From Rhodoplanes serenus (GTDB lineage Bacteria > Pseudomonadota > Alphaproteobacteria > Rhizobiales > Xanthobacteraceae), in NCBI GenBank assembly GCA_945893145.1, contig CAMDDZ010000012.1, positions 1 to 64,000 of the forward strand: a stretch of DNA of 64,000 nt, written 5' to 3'. The notes below the pieces were generated by a model. That model saw nothing but the letters and a program-made list of their open reading frames with translations, did no database searches and had not been told where the DNA came from. Positions 52,565-62,053 of the stretch are shown here, piece by piece; position 1 is the stretch's first letter; each line of letters opens with the position of its first letter. Made by a program: the position numbers and the translations under genes.

Positions 52565-54216
52565 GCCGTAACGAAGCCCATCCGATCACGGTCGAAGTGG
52601 TGCGCAACGCCATCGTGGCCTATGCGGACGAGATGGCCAATGCGCTCTCCAAGGCCGCCTACAACATGATGATCTACGAGGTGCGCGATTACTGCTGCGG
52701 GCTGATCGACACGCAGGCGCGCATGATCTCGCAGAACCGCGGCGGCTTGCCGATCTTCCTCGCCGACCTCGGCGTGGCGGTGGCCGATGGCATCGAGCGC
52801 TACAGCCTCGACGGCTTTGCGCCCGGCGACGTCATCGTGATGAACCAGGGCGAGGTGTGCGGCCAGCATCTCAACAACGTGGTGGTCTATTCGCCCTGCT
52901 TCCACGGCGCGGAGCTGGTCGGCTTCGCCGCCAACCGCGCGCACTGGGTCGATATCGGCGGGGTGCGGCAGGGCTTCGGCTCCTATGGCTCGAGCGACAT
53001 CTATGCCGAAGGCATCCAGATGCGCTCGCTGAAAATCTACGAAGCCGGCAAGCGCAACGAGACGCTGTGGCAGATCATCCGCGACAACGTGCGCTATCCG
53101 GATGCCGCGCTCGGCGACCTGCGCGCGCAGATCGCCTCTTGCCAGCTCGGCGCACGGCGCTACGGCGAGCTGATCGCACGCTATGGCCGCGAGACGGTCG
53201 AGGCCTGCATCGCCAGAGTCTGGGACCAGGCCGAGGCCGCGGCGCGCGCTGTGGTGGAGAAAATCCCCGACGGCACCTACGAGGCCGAGAGCTTCCTCGA
53301 CAATGACGGCCGCACGCTCGACAAGCCGCTGCGCATCAAGGTCAAGGTGCAGGTGCGCGGCTCACAGATGACGGTCGATTACAGCGAGATGAACCCGCAG
53401 GTACCGGGCCCGCTGAACTCCGGCCGCTCCGGCGGCATCGCGGGCGCGCGCGTCGCCTTTAAGGCGCTCACCTCGCCGGACCTCGACGTCAACGAAGGCT
53501 GCTTCCGTCCACTCGATGTGGTGCTGCCGGATGGCACCATGCTCAGCGCCAAGCCACCATCGGCCATCGGCCTGTGGAGCATCGCGTTGCCCACGGTGAT
53601 CGACACCATCCTGAAGGCGCTGGCGCCCGCGGTGCCGCACATGATCCCGGCGGCGCACAAGGGCGACATGGGCGGCTGCTCTTTCTTCGGCTTCCGCGAC
53701 GACGGCTCGCGCTTCCTGCTGATGAATATCTTTGGCGGTGGCTGGGGCGGTCGGCCGGACGAGGACGGCGAATCTGCCTCCGTCTCTGTGTGCCAGGGCG
53801 ACGTGCGCAACACGCCGGTCGAGCTGCAGGAGATCAAATATCCGGTGCTGGTCGAGACCCATGCGCTGCGTCCCGACTCAGGCGGCGCCGGACAGCATCG
53901 CGGCGGGCTCGGCGTCGAGCTGACCTACAAGCTGCTGCAGCGCTGCAAAGCCAACATCAATCTCGATCGCACGCGCGATCCGCCCTGGGGGCTGCATGGC
54001 GGCGGGGCCGGCGCCGTCAATGAATGCTTCATCCACCGCGCCGACGGAACCGAAACCGCGGTGAAGAAGGCCACCGAGATCGAGATCGCGCCGGGCGACC
54101 GCGTGACGTTCCTCACCGCAGGCGGCGGCGGCTATGGCGATCCGGGCAAGCGCCCGAACGACGCGGTCGAACGCGATATCGCATCCGGCGTCGTGACCAA
54201 ACGGAACGCGTCATGA
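52561..54216 (+). CDS. Hydantoinase/oxoprolinase subunit B (HyuB)
   Basis: 551 residues, HyuB family: PITVEVVRNAIVAYADEM, ALSKAAYNMMIYEVRDY, HLNNVVVYSPCF, and the C-terminal GLHGGGAGAVNE and TAGGGGYGDPGKRP. Acts with HyuA on an ATP-dependent hydrolysis. It is ATGA-coupled to genes on both sides (hyuA before, M24 after). The rare direct link to metal-poor M24 proteins hints at a hydantoin or amidine pathway. Confidence 0.9.
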
Positions 54217-55310
54217 TTGCCGACGACCGCAAGGCGCGCCTGCTGGAGGCCATGAAAGAGACCGGCCTCGACGTGCTGATGGTTTATGGCAACGCCTGGC
54301 AAGGCGACTACCTGCGCTACGCCACCAACTTCGGCATCATCGAAGGCCAGGCGCTGGCGTTGGTGCGCAACGACGGCCACGTCACGCTTTATCTCGACAG
54401 CCCGCTGGAGGTGGACCGCGCCGCGCTCGACTGTCCGGGCGTCGAGATTGTGCATGCACCCGATCTGGTTGGCGAAGTCGATCAAGCGTTGAACCGGCTG
54501 CGCAACCAGCGCTTCGGCGCGGCGCCGCAGCGGCTTATTCCGCGCCGGATCGCAGCGCGCGCCAAGGACATCAATCTCACCGATCAGACCGCCTTTGTCG
54601 ATCGGCTGCTGATGGGCAAGCTCGACAGCGAAGTGGCCGCCGTGCGCAAGGCCGCGAAGCTCGCCGATGATGGCTATCGGGTGTTCATGCAGGCCGCCCG
54701 GCCCGGCCGCGCCGACTACGAACTGATCGCGGAGTGCGAAGCGTTCTTCCGCGCCAACGGCGTCGATGACAATTTCCAGATCATCGGCGTCGGCGGCGTC
54801 GAGGTGAAAGGTATGGCACCGCCCGGCGGCAAGAAACTCAAGCGCGGCGACATGGTGACGACCGAGCTGACGCCCTGCGTCGATGGCTATTACGCGCAGA
54901 TTTGCCGCACGCTGGTGGTGGGCGAAACGACACCGGAGCAGCGCGGCGCGCATGCGCTGTGGCGCGAGTCGATGGAGGCCGGCATCGCCGCAGTGCGCGA
55001 CGGCGTCATCGCCGCCGACATCGCCAAGGCGGAGAACGACGTGTTCCGCAAACACGGTATGGGCAAGTACACCACCAGCGAATTCACCCGCGTGCGCGGC
55101 CACGGCATGGGCCTGTTCGCCGACACCAAGCCGCACCTGCTGGAAAACGTCACCACCCGAATCGACGCCGGGATGACGCTGATCGTGCATCCCAACACCT
55201 ATCATCCCGCTGTCGGCTACATGGTGCTGGGCGACGCCGTGGTGGTGACAAAAACCGGCTGCGACGTGCTGACCGGCACACCGCGCGAACTGTTCTCAGT
55301 TTCGGCTTGA
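54213..55310 (+). CDS. M24 pita-bread protein lacking metal ligands
   Basis: 365 residues, ATG overlapping the hyuB stop. N-terminal creatinase/prolidase-type domain (about 1-130), then a pita-bread fold. Metalloprotease M24 members use Asp-Asp-His-Glu-Glu. Here the first two Asp positions read VTTELTPCVDGYYAQICRT (Glu and Gln), the later Glu sites read LIVHPNTYH and VLGDAVVVT, and only the His in VRGHGMGLF is kept. This is like creatinase, a metal-free member. A C-N hydrolase (amidine or ureide) is likelier than a peptidase. Confidence 0.83.
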   Translation: MIADDRKARLLEAMKETGLDVLMVYGNAWQGDYLRYATNFGIIEGQALALVRNDGHVTLYLDSPLEVDRAALDCPGVEIVHAPDLVGEVDQALNRLRNQRFGAAPQRLIPRRIAARAKDINLTDQTAFVDRLLMGKLDSEVAAVRKAAKLADDGYRVFMQAARPGRADYELIAECEAFFRANGVDDNFQIIGVGGVEVKGMAPPGGKKLKRGDMVTTELTPCVDGYYAQICRTLVVGETTPEQRGAHALWRESMEAGIAAVRDGVIAADIAKAENDVFRKHGMGKYTTSEFTRVRGHGMGLFADTKPHLLENVTTRIDAGMTLIVHPNTYHPAVGYMVLGDAVVVTKTGCDVLTGTPRELFSVSA

Positions 55311-55317
55311 GGTTCCG

Positions 55318-56574
55318 ATGCGCCGCGGCCTGATGGAATGGAATCCGGATGAGCTGCCGATCGGCGCGCTCGAATCGCGCATCGCACGGCTGCGTGCCGC
55401 CATGAAGGATGCGGGCTTCGACGCCTTTGTGGTCTACACCAATCTGGTTCGCCCCAGCGCGGTGGCTTGGCTCACCGGCTTCACGCCGTATTGGTCGGAG
55501 GCGCTGTTGCTGGTGCCGCGCGACGGCAAGCTGGTGTTCGCGACCGCGCTATCGAACCGCGTGGCCGACTGGATTCGCTCCACCAATCCGGTGAGCGAAG
55601 TGACCAGCACGCCGAAGCCCGGCACGCTGATTGGCGAGCGGCTCGCCAAAGACGCACTCGTCAAGCGGGTTGGCGTGCTGGAATGGGACACGCTGCCGTC
55701 CGAGCTTGCCGACAATCTCGCGGCCGCCGCACCCGCCGTCGAATGGGCTGACGGCAGCGCGTTGTTCGCAAGCCTGCGCCGCGGCGTTGATGAGCCGGAG
55801 CGGCGGATGCTGGCGCGGGCCGACAAGCTTGCGGTCGCGGCGCTCGTCGAGAGCAACGCCAGGGACGCCGGCACGCTCGTGGGCTTGATCGAGCAGCACG
55901 CGCGACTCGGTGGCGCGGAAGAAGCCTACATTCACGTCGCGCCCGATCTGGTGGCCGACCGGCGCTTGCTGCGCACATCGCAGTCTATTCCGTTAGCGGA
56001 GCGCTTCGCGGTGCGCGCTTCGGTTGCCTACAAGGGAAGCTGGGTGCGGCGCACACGTACATTCGCAGCCGATGGCAGCACTGCAATTGCCGATACGTGG
56101 TTCGGCGATATCATGCGCGCGATTGAGGCTGGCAAGCCGTTGGGCGCACAAATTCAGTCGGCGATCAAGAAGCTTTCCGGTGCACAGCTCGTGAGCTGGA
56201 TGGCGGAAAGCTGCGTCGGCAGCTATCCGCTGCAGGCCGTCGCCTCGTCACGCGTACCCGGCAAGGATGTTATCTCCGACGGGCAATTCCTGGTACTGAC
56301 CGTTGAGCTTACGGTCGACGGCAATCCGTGGATCGGCGCTGCGCCGCTGATTGTGGGCAATCGAGTCTCTGAAGCGCGGCAACCTCTGCGTCATTCCGGG
56401 GCGCGCCGTAGGCGCGAGCCCGGAATCCAGATGCACACGCCGAGTCCTTGTCTGGATTCCGGGCCCCGCGCTACGCGCGGTCCCGGAATGACAGCGGAGA
56501 GTCTTAAGTGTGCTGTGCTTCGCTCAACGGGATGTCACGCATCGTGCTGGGCGCGAACAGCTCTTCGAGCTTGA
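55318..56574 (+). CDS. Second, degenerate M24 protein with REP-extended tail
   Basis: 418 residues from ATG 55318 (GAGG five bases upstream). Creatinase-type N-domain (AGFDAFVVYTNLVRPSAVAW, PYWSEALLLVPRDG) and a worn pita-bread domain (RASVAYKGSWVRRTRTF, SWMAESCVGSYP, no metal ligands, and no His in the GHG position). The native protein probably ended near VGNRVSEA. After this the frame runs through the palindromic repeat 56391-56492 and then antisense through the end of the next gene, so the last 60 or so residues are not ancestral. Eight bases after the first M24 gene. Confidence 0.75.
   Translation: MRRGLMEWNPDELPIGALESRIARLRAAMKDAGFDAFVVYTNLVRPSAVAWLTGFTPYWSEALLLVPRDGKLVFATALSNRVADWIRSTNPVSEVTSTPKPGTLIGERLAKDALVKRVGVLEWDTLPSELADNLAAAAPAVEWADGSALFASLRRGVDEPERRMLARADKLAVAALVESNARDAGTLVGLIEQHARLGGAEEAYIHVAPDLVADRRLLRTSQSIPLAERFAVRASVAYKGSWVRRTRTFAADGSTAIADTWFGDIMRAIEAGKPLGAQIQSAIKKLSGAQLVSWMAESCVGSYPLQAVASSRVPGKDVISDGQFLVLTVELTVDGNPWIGAAPLIVGNRVSEARQPLRHSGARRRREPGIQMHTPSPCLDSGPRATRGPGMTAESLKCAVLRSTGCHASCWARTALRA
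56391..56492. repeat. Palindromic repeat inside a gene end
   Basis: TCATTCCGGG (56391-56400) and TCCCGGAATGA (56481-56491) frame a long inverted repeat; inner arms CGGAATCCAG and CTGGATTCCG also pair. It is of the REP/BIME type common in this bacterial group. It provides the C-terminal codons of the upstream M24-like gene, for which no stop occurs before 56572. Confidence 0.75.
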
Positions 56575-57496
56575 TCCGCCGATCGGTCAGGCCGTGCTCA
56601 TGGGTGTATTGCAGCAGCGCCTCGATGGTCGGGCGGTTCTGCTCGATGCCGTAAGGATACCAGTCCTCGCCGATGATTTTCTTTTCTTCCTCGATCATCG
56701 GCTGCAGCCAGGCGAATGACGCCTTGGGTGAGCCGGCGTCGGAAATGCTGCGATAGCAATGCTCCTTGGCGCGGCACAGCGCCTGATAAAGATTGAGCGC
56801 CACCCACGGATCGCGGTCGTAGATCGAGCGCTTGATCACCACCGTGTGCATGATCGGATAGATCTTGGTGCGCCGGTAATAATCCTTTTCCATCTCGGCA
56901 TAGTTCGGGAACAGGCGTGCCACCTTCTTGGAGCCGCGCCGGAATGACAGCGGATTGTTCGCCGTGATGATGAAATCGATCTCGCCACGCTCCAGCAGAT
57001 CGCCGAGCTCGGTGCCGGCCGGCGCCTGCGTCAGCTTGATGTCAGACGGCAGCTTGCGGCCGAGCCGGTCGGCGCGGCCCTGCACCCACTCGACGTCGCT
57101 TGGCTTCACGCCGAACTCGTGCTGCATCAGCCCGCGCATGTAGACGGCGGCGGTCATCGAATACTCCGGCACGCCACCGCGCTTGCCCTTGAGATCGGCG
57201 CCGCTCTTGATGCCCCTCTCGGTGTTGATGAAGAAATAGCCGTGGCGGAACACGCGCGACGGATAGACCGGGATGGCAATGAACGGCGATTTGCCGCTCG
57301 CCACCAGCGTTGTGTAGTTCGACAGCGACATCTCGGAGGCGTCGAACTCCTGAAACTGGAGTTGCCGCCAGAAAATCTCCGCCGGCTGCATGGTGAGGTA
57401 GTTGAGATCGATGCCGTCGGCCTGGATGGTGCCGTCGCGCAGCGCTTGGGTGCGATCGTAGGGGCCGCAGGCGAAGGTCAAGCGAAGATTGGACAT
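56504..57496 (-). CDS. PBP-fold protein like 4,5-dihydroxyphthalate decarboxylase
   Basis: 330 residues from ATG 57496, with AGGAT six bases upstream. Opening LTFACGPYDRTQALRDGTIQ, then FQEFDASEMSLSNYTTLVA, GVPEYSMTAAVYMRGLMQ, YPIMHTVVIKR. This is the Pht5/PBP2 family, whose known member decarboxylates 4,5-dihydroxyphthalate; others may be ligand-binding only. No signal peptide, so cytosolic. Last gene of the CoxMSL-cupin operon. A paralogue at 62054-63043 lies on the other side. Confidence 0.82.
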   Translation of the reverse strand: MSNLRLTFACGPYDRTQALRDGTIQADGIDLNYLTMQPAEIFWRQLQFQEFDASEMSLSNYTTLVASGKSPFIAIPVYPSRVFRHGYFFINTERGIKSGADLKGKRGGVPEYSMTAAVYMRGLMQHEFGVKPSDVEWVQGRADRLGRKLPSDIKLTQAPAGTELGDLLERGEIDFIITANNPLSFRRGSKKVARLFPNYAEMEKDYYRRTKIYPIMHTVVIKRSIYDRDPWVALNLYQALCRAKEHCYRSISDAGSPKASFAWLQPMIEEEKKIIGEDWYPYGIEQNRPTIEALLQYTHEHGLTDRRIKLEELFAPSTMRDIPLSEAQHT

Positions 57497-57540
57497 GAAT
57501 GATCCTGACTGGGGCGCGGGGCCCAACTCATTCTGTTGGT

Positions 57541-57634
57541 GTCATCGCCCGCGAAAGCGGGCGATCCAGTAACCTCGGAGATTGCTGGATGCCCCGCTCC
57601 CCGCCTTCGCGGGGACAAGCTTCGCGGGGCATGA
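57541..57634. repeat. Palindromic intergenic repeat
   Basis: GTCATCGCCCGC-gaaa-GCGGGCGATCCAG at the left and CTGGATGCCCC to GGGGCATGAC at the right form inverted arms, with a further hairpin (CCCCGC/GCGGGG) within. Occupies most of the gap between the cupin gene and the Pht5-like gene in the same direction. Same general class as 56391-56492, but a different core sequence. Confidence 0.7.
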
Positions 57635-57662
57635 CAGCCGAAGTGTGGGCGGTATTGCCGGG

Positions 57663-58193
57663 TCACACCGCCTTCAGGTGCGCGTCGCGGCGCTTGTAGA
57701 GCTCGTCGTCGGCGTAGCCCATGGCCTCCGGCCGCGCGCGGCCGATCATCACCTGGAAGTACACCGGCTCAAGGCTGTCATTCTGATAGCCGTGGATCAC
57801 GCCGGCCGGGCACGCGATGCACTCCCACGGCCCGAGCCGCGTGGTGATGCGCTTGCCGGTCTCATCCTCGACGAACACATCGAGATGGCCTTGCAGCACA
57901 AAGAAACACTCTTCGACCTCGTGGGTGTGCGAGGCGTTGCCCTGACCCGGCTCGACATACATGATCGAGAGCGTGAAGTTCTTCGCCGGGATCACCGTCG
58001 GATCGTCGTGCTTGCCGGAGCCGCCGGCGCCGATGAAGCGGTGCTGCGCGCGCTTGAAGCCTTCGATCTTGGCATCCTCGAACGCGGCCCAATCGGCGCG
58101 CTTTTCTTTGAAGCGGCCAACAAAGCGCTGCATGATTTCCTCGACCGGAACGCCTTCCAGTTCCTTCGGGCGCGGATGGCGAGCGATGCTCAT
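57663..58193 (-). CDS. Cupin-domain protein
   Basis: 176 residues, AGGAG six bases before the ATG. Single cupin: NASHTHEVEECFFVLQGHLDVFVEDE supplies the H-x-H-x(3)-E metal motif, and GVIHGYQNDS the second-motif His. Preceding helix PVEEIMQRFVGRFKEKRADW is an added cap. Probably a metal-bound dioxygenase, decarboxylase or isomerase. Co-directional with coxL upstream (80-base gap), suggesting it treats the product of the Mo hydroxylase. Confidence 0.85.
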   Translation of the reverse strand: MSIARHPRPKELEGVPVEEIMQRFVGRFKEKRADWAAFEDAKIEGFKRAQHRFIGAGGSGKHDDPTVIPAKNFTLSIMYVEPGQGNASHTHEVEECFFVLQGHLDVFVEDETGKRITTRLGPWECIACPAGVIHGYQNDSLEPVYFQVMIGRARPEAMGYADDELYKRRDAHLKAV

Positions 58194-58273
58194 GGGAGAC
58201 TCCTGTCGATTGCGATTGCTGAGGCGAATCTAGGCTTGGCGCGCAAGCGGCGTCAACGCGGGCCCAAGGCCCC

Positions 58274-60568
58274 TTATTCCGCCGCCTTCTGCTGGCCGGC
58301 CTGCACCAGTTCCCAGATATACGTCGGCGACAGCGGCAGCGCGCGCGGCTGCACGCCAAACGATTGCAGCGCATTGGCCACCGCGTTCGCCATGCAACCG
58401 CCAGCGGCGACGATGCCGCCCTCACCCGCGCCCTTGGCGCCGAGCGGGTTGATTGGCGACGGGTGGTCGTCGGTCACGATGCAGCGCAGGTTCGGGAAGT
58501 CGCTGGCGAGCGGCAGCAGATAATCGGCCAGCGTGCCGGTGAGGAATTGGGCCTGCTCGTCGTATTTCAGGTCTTCCAGCACGGCGCCCCCGAGACCCTG
58601 CACCAGCGAGCCGATCACCTGGCCGCGCAGCGTCAGCGGATTGATGGCGCGCCCGACGTCCTGCACCACCAGATAGTCGAGGATTTCGATGTGGCCGAGC
58701 TTGGCATCGACGGTGATGTGGGTCGCGTGGGAGCCATAGCTGTAGGTGTGCTTGTGGTTGAGGAACGCACTCTCGGCGGTCAGGCCCGCGAACTCGCCGA
58801 GCGGCAGCGAGAAGCCGCCGGCGACCACCTTGTCGACGTCGAGCGTGACGCTGGACTCGGCGCAGCCGAGCCGCTTGCCCGCCGCCTGACGTAGCGTCGC
58901 CATGAACTTCTCGGTGGCGACGAGCACCGCCGAGCCGCCCATCACCACCGAGCGCGAATGATAGGCGCCGTAGCCGTCGCTCACCGTGTTGGTCGAGCCG
59001 TGATAGACGTGGCGGATGCGCTCGATCGGAACCTCGAGTGCGTCGGCGGCGATCTGCGCATAAATCGTCTCGACGCCCTGCCCGACCGACGACGTGCCCA
59101 TGAACACCGTGATGGTGCTGTCGCGGTTGATCTCGAGCCGCGCCGATTCCTTCGGGCCGGCGGCGCCACCCTCGATGAAACACGCGACGCCAACGCCATG
59201 ATACTTGCCGCCGACCAGCTTGCCGCCAAGCTTGCTCTTCTCGCTCCAGCCGAACTCCTTGAGGCAGAGATCGAGTGTCGCGTGATAGTCGCCCGAGTCG
59301 GTCTGGTCGTGCGCGTTGGTCGGCTGCGCCGTTGCGAGCTTGTAGGGATGCTCGGCCTTGCTGATGAGATTGCGCCGGCGCATCTCGACACGGTCGATGC
59401 CGAGATCGGCGGCGACCATGTCGAGGAGCCGCTCCATGTAGAAGCAGCCCTCGAAGCGCCCGGGCCCGCGATAGGTGCCGACCGGCGTCTTGTTGGTCAT
59501 CCAGAGATGCGAATCGACCTTGTGATGCGGGACGCGATACGGCCCGGTCATGAACTGCGGCGCGTTGCGCGCACCGACCGCGCCGTTGGTGCGCATGTAG
59601 GCGCCCATGTCGGTGTGGACGTCGCCACGGACTCCGATGATGGTGCCGTCGCGGTTGCAGGCGATCTCAAGGTCCGCCTCGGTCTCGCGGGCGTGGTTCA
59701 TCGCCATCAGGTTTTCGCGGCGGTCCTCGATCCATTTTACCGGGCGGTTGATGTGCTTCGCGGCGAACGGAATCAGGAAGTCTTCCGGGTAGAACTCGCC
59801 GCGCGCGCCGTAGCCGCCGCCGACGTCGTTCTCGATCATCTCGATGTCGGACTCGGCGAGGCCGATCTGCTTCGCCAGGATCCGGCGGTTGAAGAACGGC
59901 ACCTTCGCGGCGCCCGACACCGTGAGCTTGTTCTTCGCGGCGTCCCATTCGGCCATCACGCCGCGCGGCTCCATGGTCAGGCCGTAGTGGCGGCCGGTGC
60001 GCAAATTTTCGCGGCGCGTGTAAGGCGCGTCGCGAAAGGCGGTGTCAGCGTCGCCCTTGCGCGCCTCGAACATCAGCGAGCGGTTGGTGCCGGTCGGCTC
60101 GAATAGGATGCTCTCGTTCTTCTGCGCCGCCCGCCAGGTCGCGACCGGCGGCAGATCCTCGATCTCGACGGCAATGTGTTCCAGCGCGTCCTCGCCGACG
60201 GCAACGCTCGAGGCGAGCACCACGGCGATCGGTTCGCCGACGTAGCGCACCTTGTCGTAGGCGATGACCGGCTGCTCGAACGGCTTGAACTCCGGCAGCG
60301 GCTGCAGGCGCATCGGCACGATCGGCACGCCGGCGGGATAATCCGTGAAGTTCATGTCCTTCGCGGTGATGACCGCGTGCACACCGGGGATTTTCAGCGC
60401 CGCCGAGGTATCGACCGATTTGAGCCTTCCGTGCGCCACCGAGCTGCGCAGAATCACCGCGTAGAGCAGCCCCGGAACGGTGAGATCATCGACGTAGATG
60501 CCGCGGCCGCGCAGGAAGCGCAGGTCTTCGCGGCGCTCGATCGACGCGCCGATGAAGGTGTTCTTCAT
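58274..60568 (-). CDS. Mo hydroxylase large subunit (CoxL/XdhB-like)
   Basis: 764 residues, xanthine-dehydrogenase-family molybdopterin-binding subunit. Opening FIGASIERREDLRFLRGRG, the Mo-contact segments VGGGYGARGEFYPED and the catalytic Glu in GAKGAGEGG near the C-terminus. The active-site loop reads VGTYRGPGRFE, not AYxCSFR, so it is not a form I carbon monoxide dehydrogenase; an aldehyde, aromatic or heterocycle hydroxylase is likely. Works with the FeS and FAD subunits just upstream. Confidence 0.9.
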   Translation of the reverse strand: MKNTFIGASIERREDLRFLRGRGIYVDDLTVPGLLYAVILRSSVAHGRLKSVDTSAALKIPGVHAVITAKDMNFTDYPAGVPIVPMRLQPLPEFKPFEQPVIAYDKVRYVGEPIAVVLASSVAVGEDALEHIAVEIEDLPPVATWRAAQKNESILFEPTGTNRSLMFEARKGDADTAFRDAPYTRRENLRTGRHYGLTMEPRGVMAEWDAAKNKLTVSGAAKVPFFNRRILAKQIGLAESDIEMIENDVGGGYGARGEFYPEDFLIPFAAKHINRPVKWIEDRRENLMAMNHARETEADLEIACNRDGTIIGVRGDVHTDMGAYMRTNGAVGARNAPQFMTGPYRVPHHKVDSHLWMTNKTPVGTYRGPGRFEGCFYMERLLDMVAADLGIDRVEMRRRNLISKAEHPYKLATAQPTNAHDQTDSGDYHATLDLCLKEFGWSEKSKLGGKLVGGKYHGVGVACFIEGGAAGPKESARLEINRDSTITVFMGTSSVGQGVETIYAQIAADALEVPIERIRHVYHGSTNTVSDGYGAYHSRSVVMGGSAVLVATEKFMATLRQAAGKRLGCAESSVTLDVDKVVAGGFSLPLGEFAGLTAESAFLNHKHTYSYGSHATHITVDAKLGHIEILDYLVVQDVGRAINPLTLRGQVIGSLVQGLGGAVLEDLKYDEQAQFLTGTLADYLLPLASDFPNLRCIVTDDHPSPINPLGAKGAGEGGIVAAGGCMANAVANALQSFGVQPRALPLSPTYIWELVQAGQQKAAE

Positions 60569-60578
60569 AGGCGGACTT

Positions 60579-61061
60579 TCACGGCGTTGTCTTCTTGTAG
60601 GCCGATCGCGCGTCGAGCACCGCCTCGACGATCGCGATATAGCCGGTGCAGCGGCAGATGTTGCCCGAGAGCACCTCGCGCACCCGGTCGGCGTCGCAGT
60701 CCGGCTCTTCGGTCAGCAGCGCGTGTGCCGTGGTGATGAAACCCGGCGTACAGAAACCGCATTGCAGCGCGTGGTGCTTGCGGAAGGATTTCTGCAGCGG
60801 CGTCAGGTCGTCGTCGTTCGACAAGCCTTCAACGGTGACGACCTTCGCGCCCTCCGCTTGCACCGCCAGCATCAGGCAGGAGCGCACCGCATCGCCATCC
60901 ACCAGCACGGTGCAGGCGCCGCAGACGCCGTGCTCACAGCCGACGTGGGTGCCGGTGAGGCGCAGGTGATGACGCAGGCAATCGGCCAGCGTCAGCCGCG
61001 GCTCGACGTCGACTGAAACCGGCTTGCCGTTGACTTCGAATTTGACTGGCATGGCGCTCAC
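60579..61061 (-). CDS. Mo hydroxylase [2Fe-2S] subunit (CoxS-like)
   Basis: 160 residues. Plant-type cluster Cys42, 47, 50 and 62 (GCEHGVCGACTVLVDG and SC) and second cluster Cys101, 104, 136 and 138 (CGFCTPGF and CRCTG). Passes electrons from the Mo site to FAD. ATGA-type four-base overlap with the preceding FAD-subunit gene and 10 bases ahead of the large-subunit gene. Confidence 0.93.
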   Translation of the reverse strand: MSAMPVKFEVNGKPVSVDVEPRLTLADCLRHHLRLTGTHVGCEHGVCGACTVLVDGDAVRSCLMLAVQAEGAKVVTVEGLSNDDDLTPLQKSFRKHHALQCGFCTPGFITTAHALLTEEPDCDADRVREVLSGNICRCTGYIAIVEAVLDARSAYKKTTP

Positions 61062-61915
61062 CCAGCCGCGCTTTTCAGCGCGCGTTCGACCATCGTGCCG
61101 GTGAGCGAACGGCGATAGGCGGCGCTGGCGTGGATGTCCTCCTGCGGCTCGACCGCGGCACTCGCTGCCGCGGCGGCCTTGGCGATGGTGGCTTCGTCGA
61201 TGGCGCTGCCGTTGAGCACCGCCTCCACCGGCTTGAGGCGCCGCGGCCGATCGCCAACACCGATCACACCGACATGCGCGTTGGATGCTTTGCCACTCTT
61301 ATCGAGGTCATAGAACAAGGCAGCACCCGCCATCGCAAAATCGCCGCGCCGCCGCGCAAATTCCTGGAAACCGGAGCGGCGGCTCGCGGGCCATGCTGGA
61401 AGCCTTACTTCGGTGATGATCTCGTCGGGCTGCAGCGCCGTGGTCAGCGCGCCGAGGAAAAAGTCGGCGGCCTTGATGATGCGCGCGCCGGCTTTGCCCA
61501 TCACCGCAATCTCGGCGTCGCAGGCCACCGCGATCCCGGGCATCTCGGCTGCCGGGTCGGCATGCGCGATGCTACCGCCAACGGTGCCGCGGTTGCGGAT
61601 CTGGTAGTGCGCCACATGCGCGATCGCGGCCTTTAACAACGGATGCGCCGCATCGAGCCGGTCGTCATCCTCGATGTCGCGCCAGCGCACCAGCGCGCCG
61701 AGCCGCACACCGTCAGCGGAAATCTTGATCTCGCCGAGACCCGACAGCTTGCGAAGATCGACCAGCAGCGTCGGCTGCGCCACGCGGAACGCCATCATCG
61801 GCAGGAGGCTCTGTCCGCCGGCCAGCGCCTTGGCCTCGCCATCGTGCGAGGCGAGCAGCTTAACCGCTTCGCTCAAGCTCGTCGGACAGGCGTATTCGAA
61901 GGGCGGCATTTTCAT
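61058..61915 (-). CDS. Mo hydroxylase FAD subunit (CoxM-like)
   Basis: 285 residues. FAD-binding motifs are AGGQSLLPMM (32-41) and GTVGGSIAHADPAAE (about 115-129). First gene of the M-S-L operon. Transcribed away from the Pht5-like gene at 62054 over a 138-base shared promoter region in which I see no clear consensus hexamers. Confidence 0.92.
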   Translation of the reverse strand: MKMPPFEYACPTSLSEAVKLLASHDGEAKALAGGQSLLPMMAFRVAQPTLLVDLRKLSGLGEIKISADGVRLGALVRWRDIEDDDRLDAAHPLLKAAIAHVAHYQIRNRGTVGGSIAHADPAAEMPGIAVACDAEIAVMGKAGARIIKAADFFLGALTTALQPDEIITEVRLPAWPASRRSGFQEFARRRGDFAMAGAALFYDLDKSGKASNAHVGVIGVGDRPRRLKPVEAVLNGSAIDEATIAKAAAAASAAVEPQEDIHASAAYRRSLTGTMVERALKSAAG

Positions 61916-62053
61916 AGGACGCGGCGGCCTTCGAGCGATGCGGGACCAAGCTTGCTGCGATCTACTATTGCCGTGCGCCAGAGGCTCGTCAACGCGCTGG
62001 CCGCACAGATACTATGAGAGGGCGGCATGGCGCCGCATTTCATTGGAGACCCT

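Noticed and set aside
58274-60568. Carbon monoxide dehydrogenase (coxL) proper
   Set aside because: The active-site loop is TYRGPGR, not AYxCSFR of form I enzymes; only the broader Mo-hydroxylase family can be supported.
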